In this document: piece by piece, positions 34,734 to 41,672 of the stretch
Numbering within the stretch: the stretch's first letter is position 1
How the letters are laid out: the number at the start of each line of letters is the position of its first letter
From: Eubacteriales bacterium
GTDB lineage: Bacteria; Bacillota; Clostridia; Lachnospirales; Lachnospiraceae
Assembly (NCBI GenBank): GCA_030537195.1
Contig: JAUNOK010000023.1
Location: 1 to 41,672, forward strand
Direction: 5' to 3'
Length of the DNA stretch: 41,672 bases
Position numbers and translations under genes: made by a program
Notes under the pieces: generated by a model
Told to the model about the DNA's origin: nothing
Databases searched by the model: none
The model's input: only the letters and a program-made list of their open reading frames with translations

Positions 34734-36236
34734 ATGACATTTAACGACAAGTTCAAGTTCCTGATGGACATAACTAACACTAATAATACTACACTTGCTG
34801 CCGCTATCGATATTGATAACTCGGCTGTCAGTCTGTACCGCAATGGCAAAAGAAAATGTCCCCGTAATAAAGATGTAGTCAAAAGAATGGCGGATTATTT
34901 TGCAGGAGTCATAAACCTTAATTATCAGCGCAAAGCGCTTGCACTTGCTGCCGATTATTCACGTTTTAACCACTCAAGACCTGTATCCGAATATTCAGAC
35001 ATGCTTTATCAGTGGCTTACTGACGAACTGCCAGAACCTAATAATCTCGTAGACAGTATTCTCAATGAAAGCGTACCTTCACCATCATATAACAATATAC
35101 AGGGAATCAGAACCATTGATGTCGTTCCCAATGCCACAAGCGTACTATACAGATCCGCCGGCAAACGCCAGGCGATTCTCAGTTTTATTAACTACCTCCT
35201 GACGCTTGAAGACCCGGCAACCATCTATGTATGGGTAGATGATGATGTATATAGCATATTTGATAACAAAGATATTATAGATTCCCTACAGGAACTTATT
35301 ATGAAGCTTTTAGACTATGGATATGAAATATGCCGTATTTCACCATCACCAGTTAACACAACCCAGTTTTTTGAAGAATTCTTCTACTGGATTCCTGCAT
35401 ACCTTACAGGCCGTGTAAAATCATACTATTATCCAAGAATGAGAGACAATCTTTTTTCCAAGATAAGCATAATATATCCAGGATATGCAGCTGTATATTC
35501 CGACAGCCTGTCTTCTATTCCTGATAAAACATTTACTGTACTTACTGCTGAATCAGCAATTGTCTCAACAAAGGAAGTTGAATTCAAGACATTTTTATCA
35601 TACTGCCGCCCAACAATGAACATATATGAATCCGCCGAAGATGTTTCAATATGCTTTCAGAGAATTCTGAATACTCCAACCACTCATATTCAGAAGGGAC
35701 TTAGCCTGCCTCCGGCAGCAATGCCAGCAGAACTTATATCCCAGTTTCTGTCTGACAACCCTGACAGCCTTGGTGTAAGTATGAAAACATCTTATCAGAG
35801 TAATACAATATTTGACGGTATGCGTAATGTTGACATATGTCCTCTTGCAACAGTCCGGCAGATTCTTACCGGACGCGTTCCCGTAATATTTCCTGTTGTC
35901 AAGCAGAATGTTCCTGTATATTACACACCCCGGACATATGCCATGCACCTTAGAAATGTAGTAAATATAATGGATACACATCCTGATTATTACTTTGTTC
36001 CCATCGAATATAAACCTGATGATAATGTATGTATAATTGTTAATGAAGGTTCTGAAGCGCTGCTCATCAGGACAGCTCTTCCAAGTATGGTCTTTGATTT
36101 TAACCATCCACAGCTTGTCCAGAACTTTCAGGAATATCTTTACAGGATTGCCAATGAAGTTGGTTATTCTGATATTCATCGTAAGAAAATACGCGCGCAG
36201 CTAAAAGAACTGATATCAGCACTTGAAAAAATCTAA
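34734..36236 (+). CDS. HTH-domain protein of unknown family, coupled to tetR
   Basis: 500 residues. The first 70 contain an XRE-like helix-turn-helix (TTLAAAIDIDNSAVSLYRNG, then KRKCPRNKD). The remaining 430 are a soluble mixed alpha/beta region that I do not recognise. It includes a repeated theme of hydrophobic strand plus aromatic residues (for example PVNTTQFFEEFFYWIP) and ends in a helix KKIRAQLKELISALEKI. No catalytic motif, membrane segment or signal peptide is visible. Translational coupling to tetR suggests that it regulates the same acyl operon or senses a related state, perhaps as a one-component sensor with a large ligand domain. This is a guess from position. The stop runs straight into the terminator at 36235-36278. 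Confidence 0.7.
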   Translation: MTFNDKFKFLMDITNTNNTTLAAAIDIDNSAVSLYRNGKRKCPRNKDVVKRMADYFAGVINLNYQRKALALAADYSRFNHSRPVSEYSDMLYQWLTDELPEPNNLVDSILNESVPSPSYNNIQGIRTIDVVPNATSVLYRSAGKRQAILSFINYLLTLEDPATIYVWVDDDVYSIFDNKDIIDSLQELIMKLLDYGYEICRISPSPVNTTQFFEEFFYWIPAYLTGRVKSYYYPRMRDNLFSKISIIYPGYAAVYSDSLSSIPDKTFTVLTAESAIVSTKEVEFKTFLSYCRPTMNIYESAEDVSICFQRILNTPTTHIQKGLSLPPAAMPAELISQFLSDNPDSLGVSMKTSYQSNTIFDGMRNVDICPLATVRQILTGRVPVIFPVVKQNVPVYYTPRTYAMHLRNVVNIMDTHPDYYFVPIEYKPDDNVCIIVNEGSEALLIRTALPSMVFDFNHPQLVQNFQEYLYRIANEVGYSDIHRKKIRAQLKELISALEKI

Positions 36237-36278
36237 AAAACACCCTGAGTATTGTTTCTGTAACAACACTCCGGGTGT
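36235..36278 (-). terminator. Terminator between convergent genes
   Basis: A 17-position stem (36240-36256 with 36262-36278, two mismatches) around a 5-nt loop. The U-run is on the minus strand, serving the DUF5662 gene, but the same hairpin sits directly after the stop of the plus-strand HTH gene. Confidence 0.75.
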
Positions 36279-36300
36279 ACCAGTATCTTCTCATATCATA

Positions 36301-36861
36301 TTATTTCTTCTTAAGCACATTTTTTCTTATATATTCAAATGTGTACTCCTCACCTTTATCAGCAAGCATCTGTAAAAGTTCATGAAGAAGCGCATCTGTT
36401 TCCGGATGCATAATATAGTGTCCAAGTCCCTTAATATAATAATCCAAAGGGTCTGAGTCCTTATATTTGTCTTTATTATATATCCTGCTGGCAGCAACCC
36501 TGTCACAAAACATCTCAGCAACGTATTTAACCGGCATCTTCATACCAGCAAGTACTGTGCTGTTACCATCAACATCATAATCTATCCAGTACTCAAAATG
36601 ATGCTTATTACGTCCCTTATGGTGTAACCACGCCTTTGATACTCCTTCATCCTCTCTCTGTGCATTATTAGGACTTCTATGACCGTCCTGATAATACTTT
36701 ACACCTGGTAAGAATTCAGATGGAGAATACTTGGACAAATCATGCATCATTCCCTGTCTGTATAATCCAAGCTTAAAGCAGTATTTTCTCACCAGTCTTC
36801 TATGCGAATTAACCGTGTGAAGATGTCCATTGAAATTATGCAGAAACTTCTTCAATGTCAT
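36301..36861 (-). CDS. DUF5662 family protein, possible HD-like metal-dependent protein
   Basis: 186 residues, soluble, rich in His. Motifs: H13/H15, MMHDLSKYSPSEF with His40-Asp41, WLHHKGRNKHHFEYW with His80, 81, 87 and 88, and a later HYIMHPET. The spaced His and His-Asp pairs look like a metal site of the HD phosphohydrolase kind, though the family is uncharacterised to my knowledge. It follows the DUF4317 gene by 19 nt in one operon. AAAGGA lies 9 nt before the ATG. Confidence 0.75.
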   Translation of the reverse strand: MTLKKFLHNFNGHLHTVNSHRRLVRKYCFKLGLYRQGMMHDLSKYSPSEFLPGVKYYQDGHRSPNNAQREDEGVSKAWLHHKGRNKHHFEYWIDYDVDGNSTVLAGMKMPVKYVAEMFCDRVAASRIYNKDKYKDSDPLDYYIKGLGHYIMHPETDALLHELLQMLADKGEEYTFEYIRKNVLKKK

Positions 36862-36880
36862 ACAGACTCATCCTTTCTCA

Positions 36881-38056
36881 TCATTCTTCTTCCATATATC
36901 CTTCGGCGGTTCTGTCTATAACCTCACCCGTATCAGGATTAACCGAAATTCCGTTAACCTCAAGTCTTTCATCAATCTGAATTACAAGGCACTGTCTGCC
37001 ATCAATAACCTGTGTGCTTACAATGTCAGTCTTATCAGAATTAATCTTAATTACAACATCTGGTGTCTTTACTTCAAATTTCTTTCCAGATGAAACATTT
37101 GATGCAACAAGTTTTCCATGTTCCCCCGCAGCCATCTCAAAATGTTCTTCGAAATTCTCAAGCCTCTCTTCCTTAACACCGCTCTTTTCAAGCAGATCCT
37201 TCATCTCCGTTTTATCAAGCATAACAGGTGCCGGGCTTTCCTGTTTCTTCTCCTCTATAATCTGTTCAAGATTCTCATGAATATTCTTAACAACTTCAAG
37301 GTCAGCATCTTTACCAAGTGCCTCACTTACGAGAGATGTAAATGTTTCTTTCTGCTGCTTGGCAGGAAGTGGAACAGCACAGTCAAGCAGACAGTCAATT
37401 AGCCCATCCTCAAATTCACTTACATCTTTAGTATAGAAAAGTGCCATATCTTCGTCTGCACTTCTCTTATTAAATGCAGGAAACAGAAATCCAACATCCG
37501 GCACATCTACCATATGATTCTGCTTCTTGTCATGGAAATTATTATCTTCCTCATCATACCCAAGCCCCGGCTTAGAAAGATTAACATGACATATGCTACA
37601 CAAAATATAGCTGTAAACCTCATCCGATGCATCATCCATCTCAATATTATCAGTAGTAACTGCCGGAATATCATACACCTGATTAATAAGAAGAATCAGA
37701 TAATTACCAACATAACTGTAGTTATTAATAATTCTGTCATAGAATTCATCAAGAAGCCTGTCATCTTTAAGACCGCTGTCTCTTAAGTTCATTAAAAATG
37801 TTCTTGCGCCCTCATCAGCATACGCATCAACATTAAACTTCATATCAACAAGATTCTTTCCCGGTGTACCAGAAAGAGTCTTCTTAAATATATCAAAATA
37901 CTTGTGTTTCTCTTCTTCTGGAAGATTAAGAAAGTTCTCGTTAAACTGTGTTATCTTGTTTCGCTCCCCATCAACATAACAGCCGCATAATCTTAATATT
38001 CCGCAATCCTCTAATGTATATTGTGATTTAATTTCATTAAGTTCTTTTCTTGTCAT
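36881..38056 (-). CDS. DUF4317 family protein
   Basis: 391 residues from the ATG at 38056 (GGAG at 6 nt); an ATG four codons earlier has a weaker site. The start MTRKELNEIKSQYTLEDCGI is typical of DUF4317, a family of Clostridia with no known function. The protein is acidic and soluble. The middle lists several Cys (CSICHVN) and the last 120 residues form a strand-rich domain (DVVIKINSDKTDIVSTQVID). It is co-transcribed with the DUF5662 gene. Upstream is an unusually long (390-nt) gap holding a promoter, a possible small RNA and a terminator, which may control it by attenuation. Confidence 0.8.
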   Translation of the reverse strand: MTRKELNEIKSQYTLEDCGILRLCGCYVDGERNKITQFNENFLNLPEEEKHKYFDIFKKTLSGTPGKNLVDMKFNVDAYADEGARTFLMNLRDSGLKDDRLLDEFYDRIINNYSYVGNYLILLINQVYDIPAVTTDNIEMDDASDEVYSYILCSICHVNLSKPGLGYDEEDNNFHDKKQNHMVDVPDVGFLFPAFNKRSADEDMALFYTKDVSEFEDGLIDCLLDCAVPLPAKQQKETFTSLVSEALGKDADLEVVKNIHENLEQIIEEKKQESPAPVMLDKTEMKDLLEKSGVKEERLENFEEHFEMAAGEHGKLVASNVSSGKKFEVKTPDVVIKINSDKTDIVSTQVIDGRQCLVIQIDERLEVNGISVNPDTGEVIDRTAEGYMEEE

Positions 38057-38189
38057 GATTAACTCCATCTTAGAAATTCTGTGTATATCATTAAATATAA
38101 CAACGTTGGGTTATTATATCACATTTTGTCTCTCTGCTGTGTACTTTCCATGTATATTCTCATAACTTCCTGCTGCAACATTTCAGCAT

Positions 38190-38223
38190 AAAAAAACTTC
38201 CCCGGTTCTGGGGGAACCGGGGA
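38190..38223 (-). terminator. Strong terminator ending the candidate small RNA
   Basis: A perfect 10-bp GC-rich stem (38199-38208 with 38214-38223), 5-nt loop, then a run of seven U on the minus strand. It lies 134 nt before the DUF4317 start. Confidence 0.9.
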
Positions 38224-38347
38224 TGAGTAGAGGGGATAGAAATATAGTCAAATATAAGGAATTATGGAGTTATCCTTATATCTTTGTGTATTGTTATCAG
38301 CAAAAGCAATCAAACTCACTCAAACAAATTCAATTTCCCTTGCTTTC
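38190..38347 (-). ncRNA. Candidate small RNA or transcription attenuator leader (about 158 nt)
   Basis: A strong extended -10 promoter (38354-38382) and a strong terminator (38190-38223) enclose about 158 nt on the minus strand with no sizeable reading frame; only a 9-codon ATG frame is present near the 5' end. Inside is a perfect 9-bp stem-loop (38252-38260 with 38273-38281). No T-box or known riboswitch motif was recognised. It could be a free small RNA or a leader whose terminator controls the DUF4317-DUF5662 genes downstream. The rest of the gap (38383-38448) holds a weak A/T-rich hairpin (38399-38427) that may end the serine dehydratase transcript. Confidence 0.55.
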
Positions 38348-38353
38348 ATCTAT

Positions 38354-38382
38354 ATTATAGCATATTATTTCCGTCAATCAAC
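38354..38382 (-). promoter_or_regulatory. Extended -10 promoter upstream of the candidate small RNA
   Basis: Minus strand TGC-TATAAT (38362-38354) is a perfect extended -10. A -35-like TTGATT with 16-nt spacing, or GTTGAT with 17-nt spacing, lies at 38376-38382. The predicted start point is near 38347. Confidence 0.7.
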
Positions 38383-38448
38383 AGATTTTTTGCTAAATTT
38401 CGAAAAAAATCAGTATTTTTTGTCGAATTTTTGTCAATTTTTGTGACA

Positions 38449-39330
38449 TTAATTGTCAATATTATTTATTTTTTCTTTATACCCCCTTGCAGTAGGTGTT
38501 ATTGCCAGTCCGCCATCTCCTGTCTCTTTAAGACATACCGGCATATCATTACCAATCCTTCTCATGGAATCTATAACCTCATCTGCAGGAATTACGCTCC
38601 TTATACCTGCCATTGTCATCTGTGCCGCAGTAATCGCATTGACAGCACCAGAAACATTCCTTTTAATGCAAGGAACTTCAACAAGTCCACATACCGGATC
38701 ACATGTCAGTCCAAGCATACTCTTTAATGCAAGTGCGAGTGCATTGGCACACCCTTCACTGTCCGCTCCCTGCATATATGCAAGTCCAGCCGCAGCCATT
38801 GCACTTGCAGAACCTATCTCTGCCTGGCATCCCCCTGCAGCTCCCGCAATAGATGCATTTTCAGCAATTACAGCTCCAATACCTGCTGCTATTAAAAGTG
38901 CCTTAACGCATTCATCTTCCGGTACATTGAAACATTTTTCATAAGACAATAACACGGCCGGTATAACGCCACATGAACCGGCTGTAGGCGCTGCAACAAT
39001 CCTTTTCATACATGCATTGGATTCGCCCATCTTCAAAGCCTTTTCCATAACCATGCCTATGAAATTCCCGCATATATTATTGCCAGACTCATTATACTGA
39101 TGCATCTTATATCCATCACCGCCTGCCATTCCGCTTGGCGATTTTAACTGCTGGTCATACAATTCGTCTGCGCTTTTCATAGCCTGATACATCTGTTTCA
39201 TCTGTGCAAATACATCCCGCTCCGACATCAGCTTGTCCTGTGCCTGTCCTGTTAGCACAACCTGCCAGATTTCCTGATTATTATCTGCACTTAATTTTAC
39301 AAGGTCACTGATTGAATGATATTCTGCCAT
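38449..39330 (-). CDS. sdaAA: L-serine dehydratase, iron-sulfur type, alpha subunit
   Basis: 293 residues. Converts L-serine to pyruvate and ammonia with a [4Fe-4S] cluster. Motifs SPSGMAGGDG, AAPTAGSCGVIPA and TCDPVCGLVEVPCIKRN are diagnostic; the Cys residues of the last two blocks are likely cluster ligands. Length matches the split two-subunit clostridial enzyme. AGGAGG lies 4 nt before the ATG. It follows the beta-subunit gene by 43 nt in one operon. Confidence 0.95.
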   Translation of the reverse strand: MAEYHSISDLVKLSADNNQEIWQVVLTGQAQDKLMSERDVFAQMKQMYQAMKSADELYDQQLKSPSGMAGGDGYKMHQYNESGNNICGNFIGMVMEKALKMGESNACMKRIVAAPTAGSCGVIPAVLLSYEKCFNVPEDECVKALLIAAGIGAVIAENASIAGAAGGCQAEIGSASAMAAAGLAYMQGADSEGCANALALALKSMLGLTCDPVCGLVEVPCIKRNVSGAVNAITAAQMTMAGIRSVIPADEVIDSMRRIGNDMPVCLKETGDGGLAITPTARGYKEKINNIDN

Positions 39331-39373
39331 AAAACCTCCTGCTTTTTATAACTTTAATTACTATATCTGACAC

Positions 39374-40033
39374 TCACTCCATACCAAGATAAGTCACTTT
39401 AACAACCCCTTCTGCATGTCTTAACCAGTTAATTCCGTCTTCCGGTACTTCCTGGTCACATTCGAGTACCATAACCGAATTGCCACCCCTGCTTGCCCTG
39501 TATAACTGCATTGTGGCAATATTAACGGATTTATGTGCAAGCATTGATGTAACTTCTGCAACATGTCCCGGCTGGTCCATATTATGCACAACAAGCGTCG
39601 GATAATCTCCTGAAAAATTCGTAGCAATCCCGTCAATCTGTGCAATATTAATCCTTGAACCTCCAAGTGATTCCCCCACAACCTCAAGTTTCTTACCAGT
39701 TACTGATGTTAGCAGAATCTGAGCTGTATTTGGATGTGCATCTCTTAATGTTGATTCCCCAAATGTGACTTCAATTCCATGTTCCCTTGCAATCTCGAAA
39801 CTGTCAGGAATCCTCATATCGTCCGGTTTCATTCCAAGAAGCCCGGCAACAAGTGCCTTCCTTGTTCCGTGTCCCTTTCCTGTTGCCAGAAAAGACCCAT
39901 ATAAAAGTATCTCAGCTCTTGCTATAGGTTCTCCCATAAGTTTGCCAGCTATATATCCGATTCGTACCGCTCCGGCAGTATGAGAGCTTGATGGACCGAC
40001 CATCACAGGACCTATTATGTCAAATATATCCAT
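39374..40033 (-). CDS. sdaAB: L-serine dehydratase, iron-sulfur type, beta subunit
   Basis: 219 residues from the ATG at 40033 (AAGGA 5 nt upstream); earlier ATGs in frame lack sites and the family starts here. The N-terminus MDIFDIIGPVMVGPSSSHTAGA is diagnostic. The C-terminal 75 residues (TLVVHNMDQPGHVAEVTSML) form an ACT domain that may bind serine and regulate the enzyme. It pairs with sdaAA just downstream. Confidence 0.95.
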   Translation of the reverse strand: MDIFDIIGPVMVGPSSSHTAGAVRIGYIAGKLMGEPIARAEILLYGSFLATGKGHGTRKALVAGLLGMKPDDMRIPDSFEIAREHGIEVTFGESTLRDAHPNTAQILLTSVTGKKLEVVGESLGGSRINIAQIDGIATNFSGDYPTLVVHNMDQPGHVAEVTSMLAHKSVNIATMQLYRASRGGNSVMVLECDQEVPEDGINWLRHAEGVVKVTYLGME

Positions 40034-40067
40034 AAATATCCTTCTTTCCATTAATTCAAAATATTTT

Positions 40068-40102
40068 AAAAAAGCCACCGCTCCCTGTATAGAAGCGATG
40101 GC
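40068..40102 (-). terminator. Terminator after the MATE transporter gene
   Basis: A 9-bp stem (40074-40082 with 40094-40102, one G-U or A-C position) and a U-run on the minus strand, 28 nt after the MATE stop codon and 35 nt before the sdaAB start. Confidence 0.75.
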
Positions 40103-40129
40103 ACCTTTGCTATCTTCATCTTTAGAATA

Positions 40130-41470
40130 CTATTCCGGCAGCTTTTTGTAAAGTGTAAAATACATAGTTGTAAAGCTTGCCAGCCCTCCTATTGCATTAG
40201 ATATTGGCTCGGCAATAAATACACCTTCAACGCCAAGCCCCAGCATTGGAAGTATAATAGTAAGAGGCACAACAATAATTACTTTTCTGAATATTGAAAA
40301 GAAAACTGCTCTTTTGGCACATCCTAATGCTGTAAATGTTGACTGCCCCACGAACTGGAACGACATAAAAAAGAACCCGAAGAAATACAGCTTTAAAGCA
40401 TGTTCTCCTGAGGTTATCATAGCCTTATCAGTTGTGAATATCGACAGAATCTCTTTGGGAAATATAATTACGACAAGCCATGCAACAAGCATATATATAA
40501 ATCCTATTGCTGCCGTAAATCTTATAGCTTTTCTGACTCTCTCATACTGCTTTGCGCCATAGTTATAGCCCAGAACAGGCTGTGCACCGCTTCCCAGTGT
40601 ACTTCCTGGAACAGAAAGAATCTCCCTGACAGAGTTAATTACCGTCATAATACCGACATACATATCTCCACCGTACATAAAAAGCATCTTGTTGCAGACA
40701 ATCTGTACCAGGCAGTTAGTTCCCTGCATAACGAATCCTGATATTCCAAGAGATGTTATATTGCCAACCATTGCTGCCTTTAGTTCCAGATTTTCTTTCT
40801 TAATATGGTAAAATGTCTTCTTTCCGGCAAAAAAGCTTACGACCCATGCAAATGAAACGCCCTGGCTTATGACAGTAGCTATTGCCGCTCCATAGACCCC
40901 CATATGTAATCCATATATGAATATCGGGTCAAGAATCAGATTAATAACCGCTCCAAGCATAACGGTCATCATACCCTTTTTAGGATATCCCTGTGCATTA
41001 ATAAATCCGTTAAGACCTGTTGAAAGCACTGAAAATACTGTTCCAAGAAGATATATTTTCAGATACTGGTCAGCATATACATAAGTTTCCTCACTTGCTC
41101 CGAAAAGAAAAAGCACTGGTCTTTTAAAAATGTAGCACAAAACCATAAGTACAAAAGAAGTAATTGTCAGTAAAGAAACAACCTGCCCTAATATAAGTTC
41201 AGCTTTTTTCTCCTCTTTAGCACCTCTCGCCATAGAAAAAAGCGGCACACCACCTGTTGAAAACAGATTAGTAAATGCCGCAACAAGTGTCGTAATAGGA
41301 AAAACCAGACCAATTCCTGTAAGAGCATTGCTTCCTATAACTGGAAGATGGCCGATATATATACGATCCACAACGTTATACAGAATCTGTATTAGCTGTG
41401 CGACCATAAGCGGAATTGCCTGATTAATAACATTCTTCCAGACTTTTCCCTGTGAAAAATCACTCTGCAT
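40130..41470 (-). CDS. MATE-family multidrug/cation antiporter
   Basis: 446 residues and about 12 hydrophobic segments in two homologous halves. Starts KVWKNVINQAIPLMVAQLIQ and continues NVVDRIYIGHLP, the usual MATE opening; the second half has GSGAQPVLGYNYGA. Such proteins export drugs or metabolites using Na+ or H+ gradients. The substrate is not predictable. Its ATG lies 2 nt after the stop of the upstream gene, whose last codons contain the GAGGA site, so the two are coupled. Confidence 0.9.
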   Translation of the reverse strand: MQSDFSQGKVWKNVINQAIPLMVAQLIQILYNVVDRIYIGHLPVIGSNALTGIGLVFPITTLVAAFTNLFSTGGVPLFSMARGAKEEKKAELILGQVVSLLTITSFVLMVLCYIFKRPVLFLFGASEETYVYADQYLKIYLLGTVFSVLSTGLNGFINAQGYPKKGMMTVMLGAVINLILDPIFIYGLHMGVYGAAIATVISQGVSFAWVVSFFAGKKTFYHIKKENLELKAAMVGNITSLGISGFVMQGTNCLVQIVCNKMLFMYGGDMYVGIMTVINSVREILSVPGSTLGSGAQPVLGYNYGAKQYERVRKAIRFTAAIGFIYMLVAWLVVIIFPKEILSIFTTDKAMITSGEHALKLYFFGFFFMSFQFVGQSTFTALGCAKRAVFFSIFRKVIIVVPLTIILPMLGLGVEGVFIAEPISNAIGGLASFTTMYFTLYKKLPE

Positions 41471-41472
41471 TA

Positions 41473-41672
41473 CTATTCCTCATCACTTGAATGTTCTGTA
41501 ACATCTTTAGCATCTACAATAATATCTGGAGCTGTACTGCCTGTTGAAGATGTTCCTGAAGCCTTAGAAGAAGCTCCACCAGCCTTGCTCTTGTAGCCTG
41601 CAACTATTTCTCCAGCCACCTCTCCAAGCTTATTTCCTGCCTTTTTAATACCTTTTTCAGCAGTTTTTGCAG
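41473..41672 (-). CDS. 3' end of an unidentified gene upstream of the MATE gene
   Basis: Only the last 66 codons are in the window; the gene continues past its end. The peptide begins AKTAEKGIKKAGNKLGEVAG, continues through a Ser/Thr/Gly-rich stretch (ASSKASGTSSTGSTAP) and ends in an acidic tail (DVTEHSSDEE). It looks like a disordered C-terminus after a Lys-rich helix. I do not recognise it. Stop codon TAG at 41475-41473. Confidence 0.7.
   Translation of the reverse strand, partial: AKTAEKGIKKAGNKLGEVAGEIVAGYKSKAGGASSKASGTSSTGSTAPDIIVDAKDVTEHSSDEE

Noticed and set aside
38284-38727. A 147-codon plus-strand frame starting in the 38.3 kb gap
   Set aside because: It runs antisense into sdaAA, has no ribosome binding site, and is rich in Cys/Ser/His as expected of a shadow frame.

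Overview
The window reads as a low-GC, Gram-positive anaerobe of the class Clostridia, most likely family Lachnospiraceae. A relative of the pectin specialist Lachnospira (Eubacterium) eligens is my best guess, from gene content only. Supporting signs are two giant cell-wall-anchored family 9 pectate lyases (one with an LPKTG sorting signal), a Tad pilus locus with no secretin, an Fe-S serine dehydratase, a CpsBCD-type exopolysaccharide module, DUF4317/DUF5662/DUF4012 genes and strong AGGAGG ribosome binding sites. No rRNA, tRNA, CRISPR array, prophage or insertion sequence was recognised.

Layout. 1-5015 (minus strand) is the distal part of a Tad/Flp pilus operon: tadZ, cpaF, tadB, tadC, a tiny Flp1-like pilin, then a prepilin-peptidase-like gene that stops after its first catalytic motif. 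5200-6144 is a stand-alone Rpn/PD-(D/E)XK nuclease. 6445-8779 is a GPH sugar symporter divergent from a GntR/FCD regulator. An ABC-F ATPase and a His-rich DUF4012 membrane protein follow. 12404-21475 holds two paralogous PL9 pectate lyases, each starting with an internally duplicated domain. 21770-28214 is an exopolysaccharide locus: cpsB-cpsC-cpsD, a secreted papain-like protease, and a polyprenyl-phosphate sugar-phosphate transferase.

28289-33825 is a tight seven-gene minus-strand operon: acyltransferase, AMP-forming ligase, acyl carrier protein, patatin lipase, flavodoxin-like reductase, SGNH hydrolase and a second acyltransferase. It is divergent from a TetR regulator and a 500-residue HTH protein of unknown type. 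Palindromes fit for TetR overlap the -10 element of the operon promoter. Together the parts look like a self-contained, regulated acyl-chain release, activation and re-esterification pathway. I recognise no named system with this composition, and it is the best candidate here for something undescribed.

36301-38056 holds DUF5662 and DUF4317 genes, preceded by a promoter-terminator unit of about 160 nt that looks like a small RNA or leader. 38449-41672 holds sdaAA/sdaAB serine dehydratase, a MATE transporter, and the 3' end of an unidentified gene.

Starts were moved to internal start codons wherever a good ribosome binding site demanded it; each case is noted. Family names come from motif recognition by eye, and no database search was possible.
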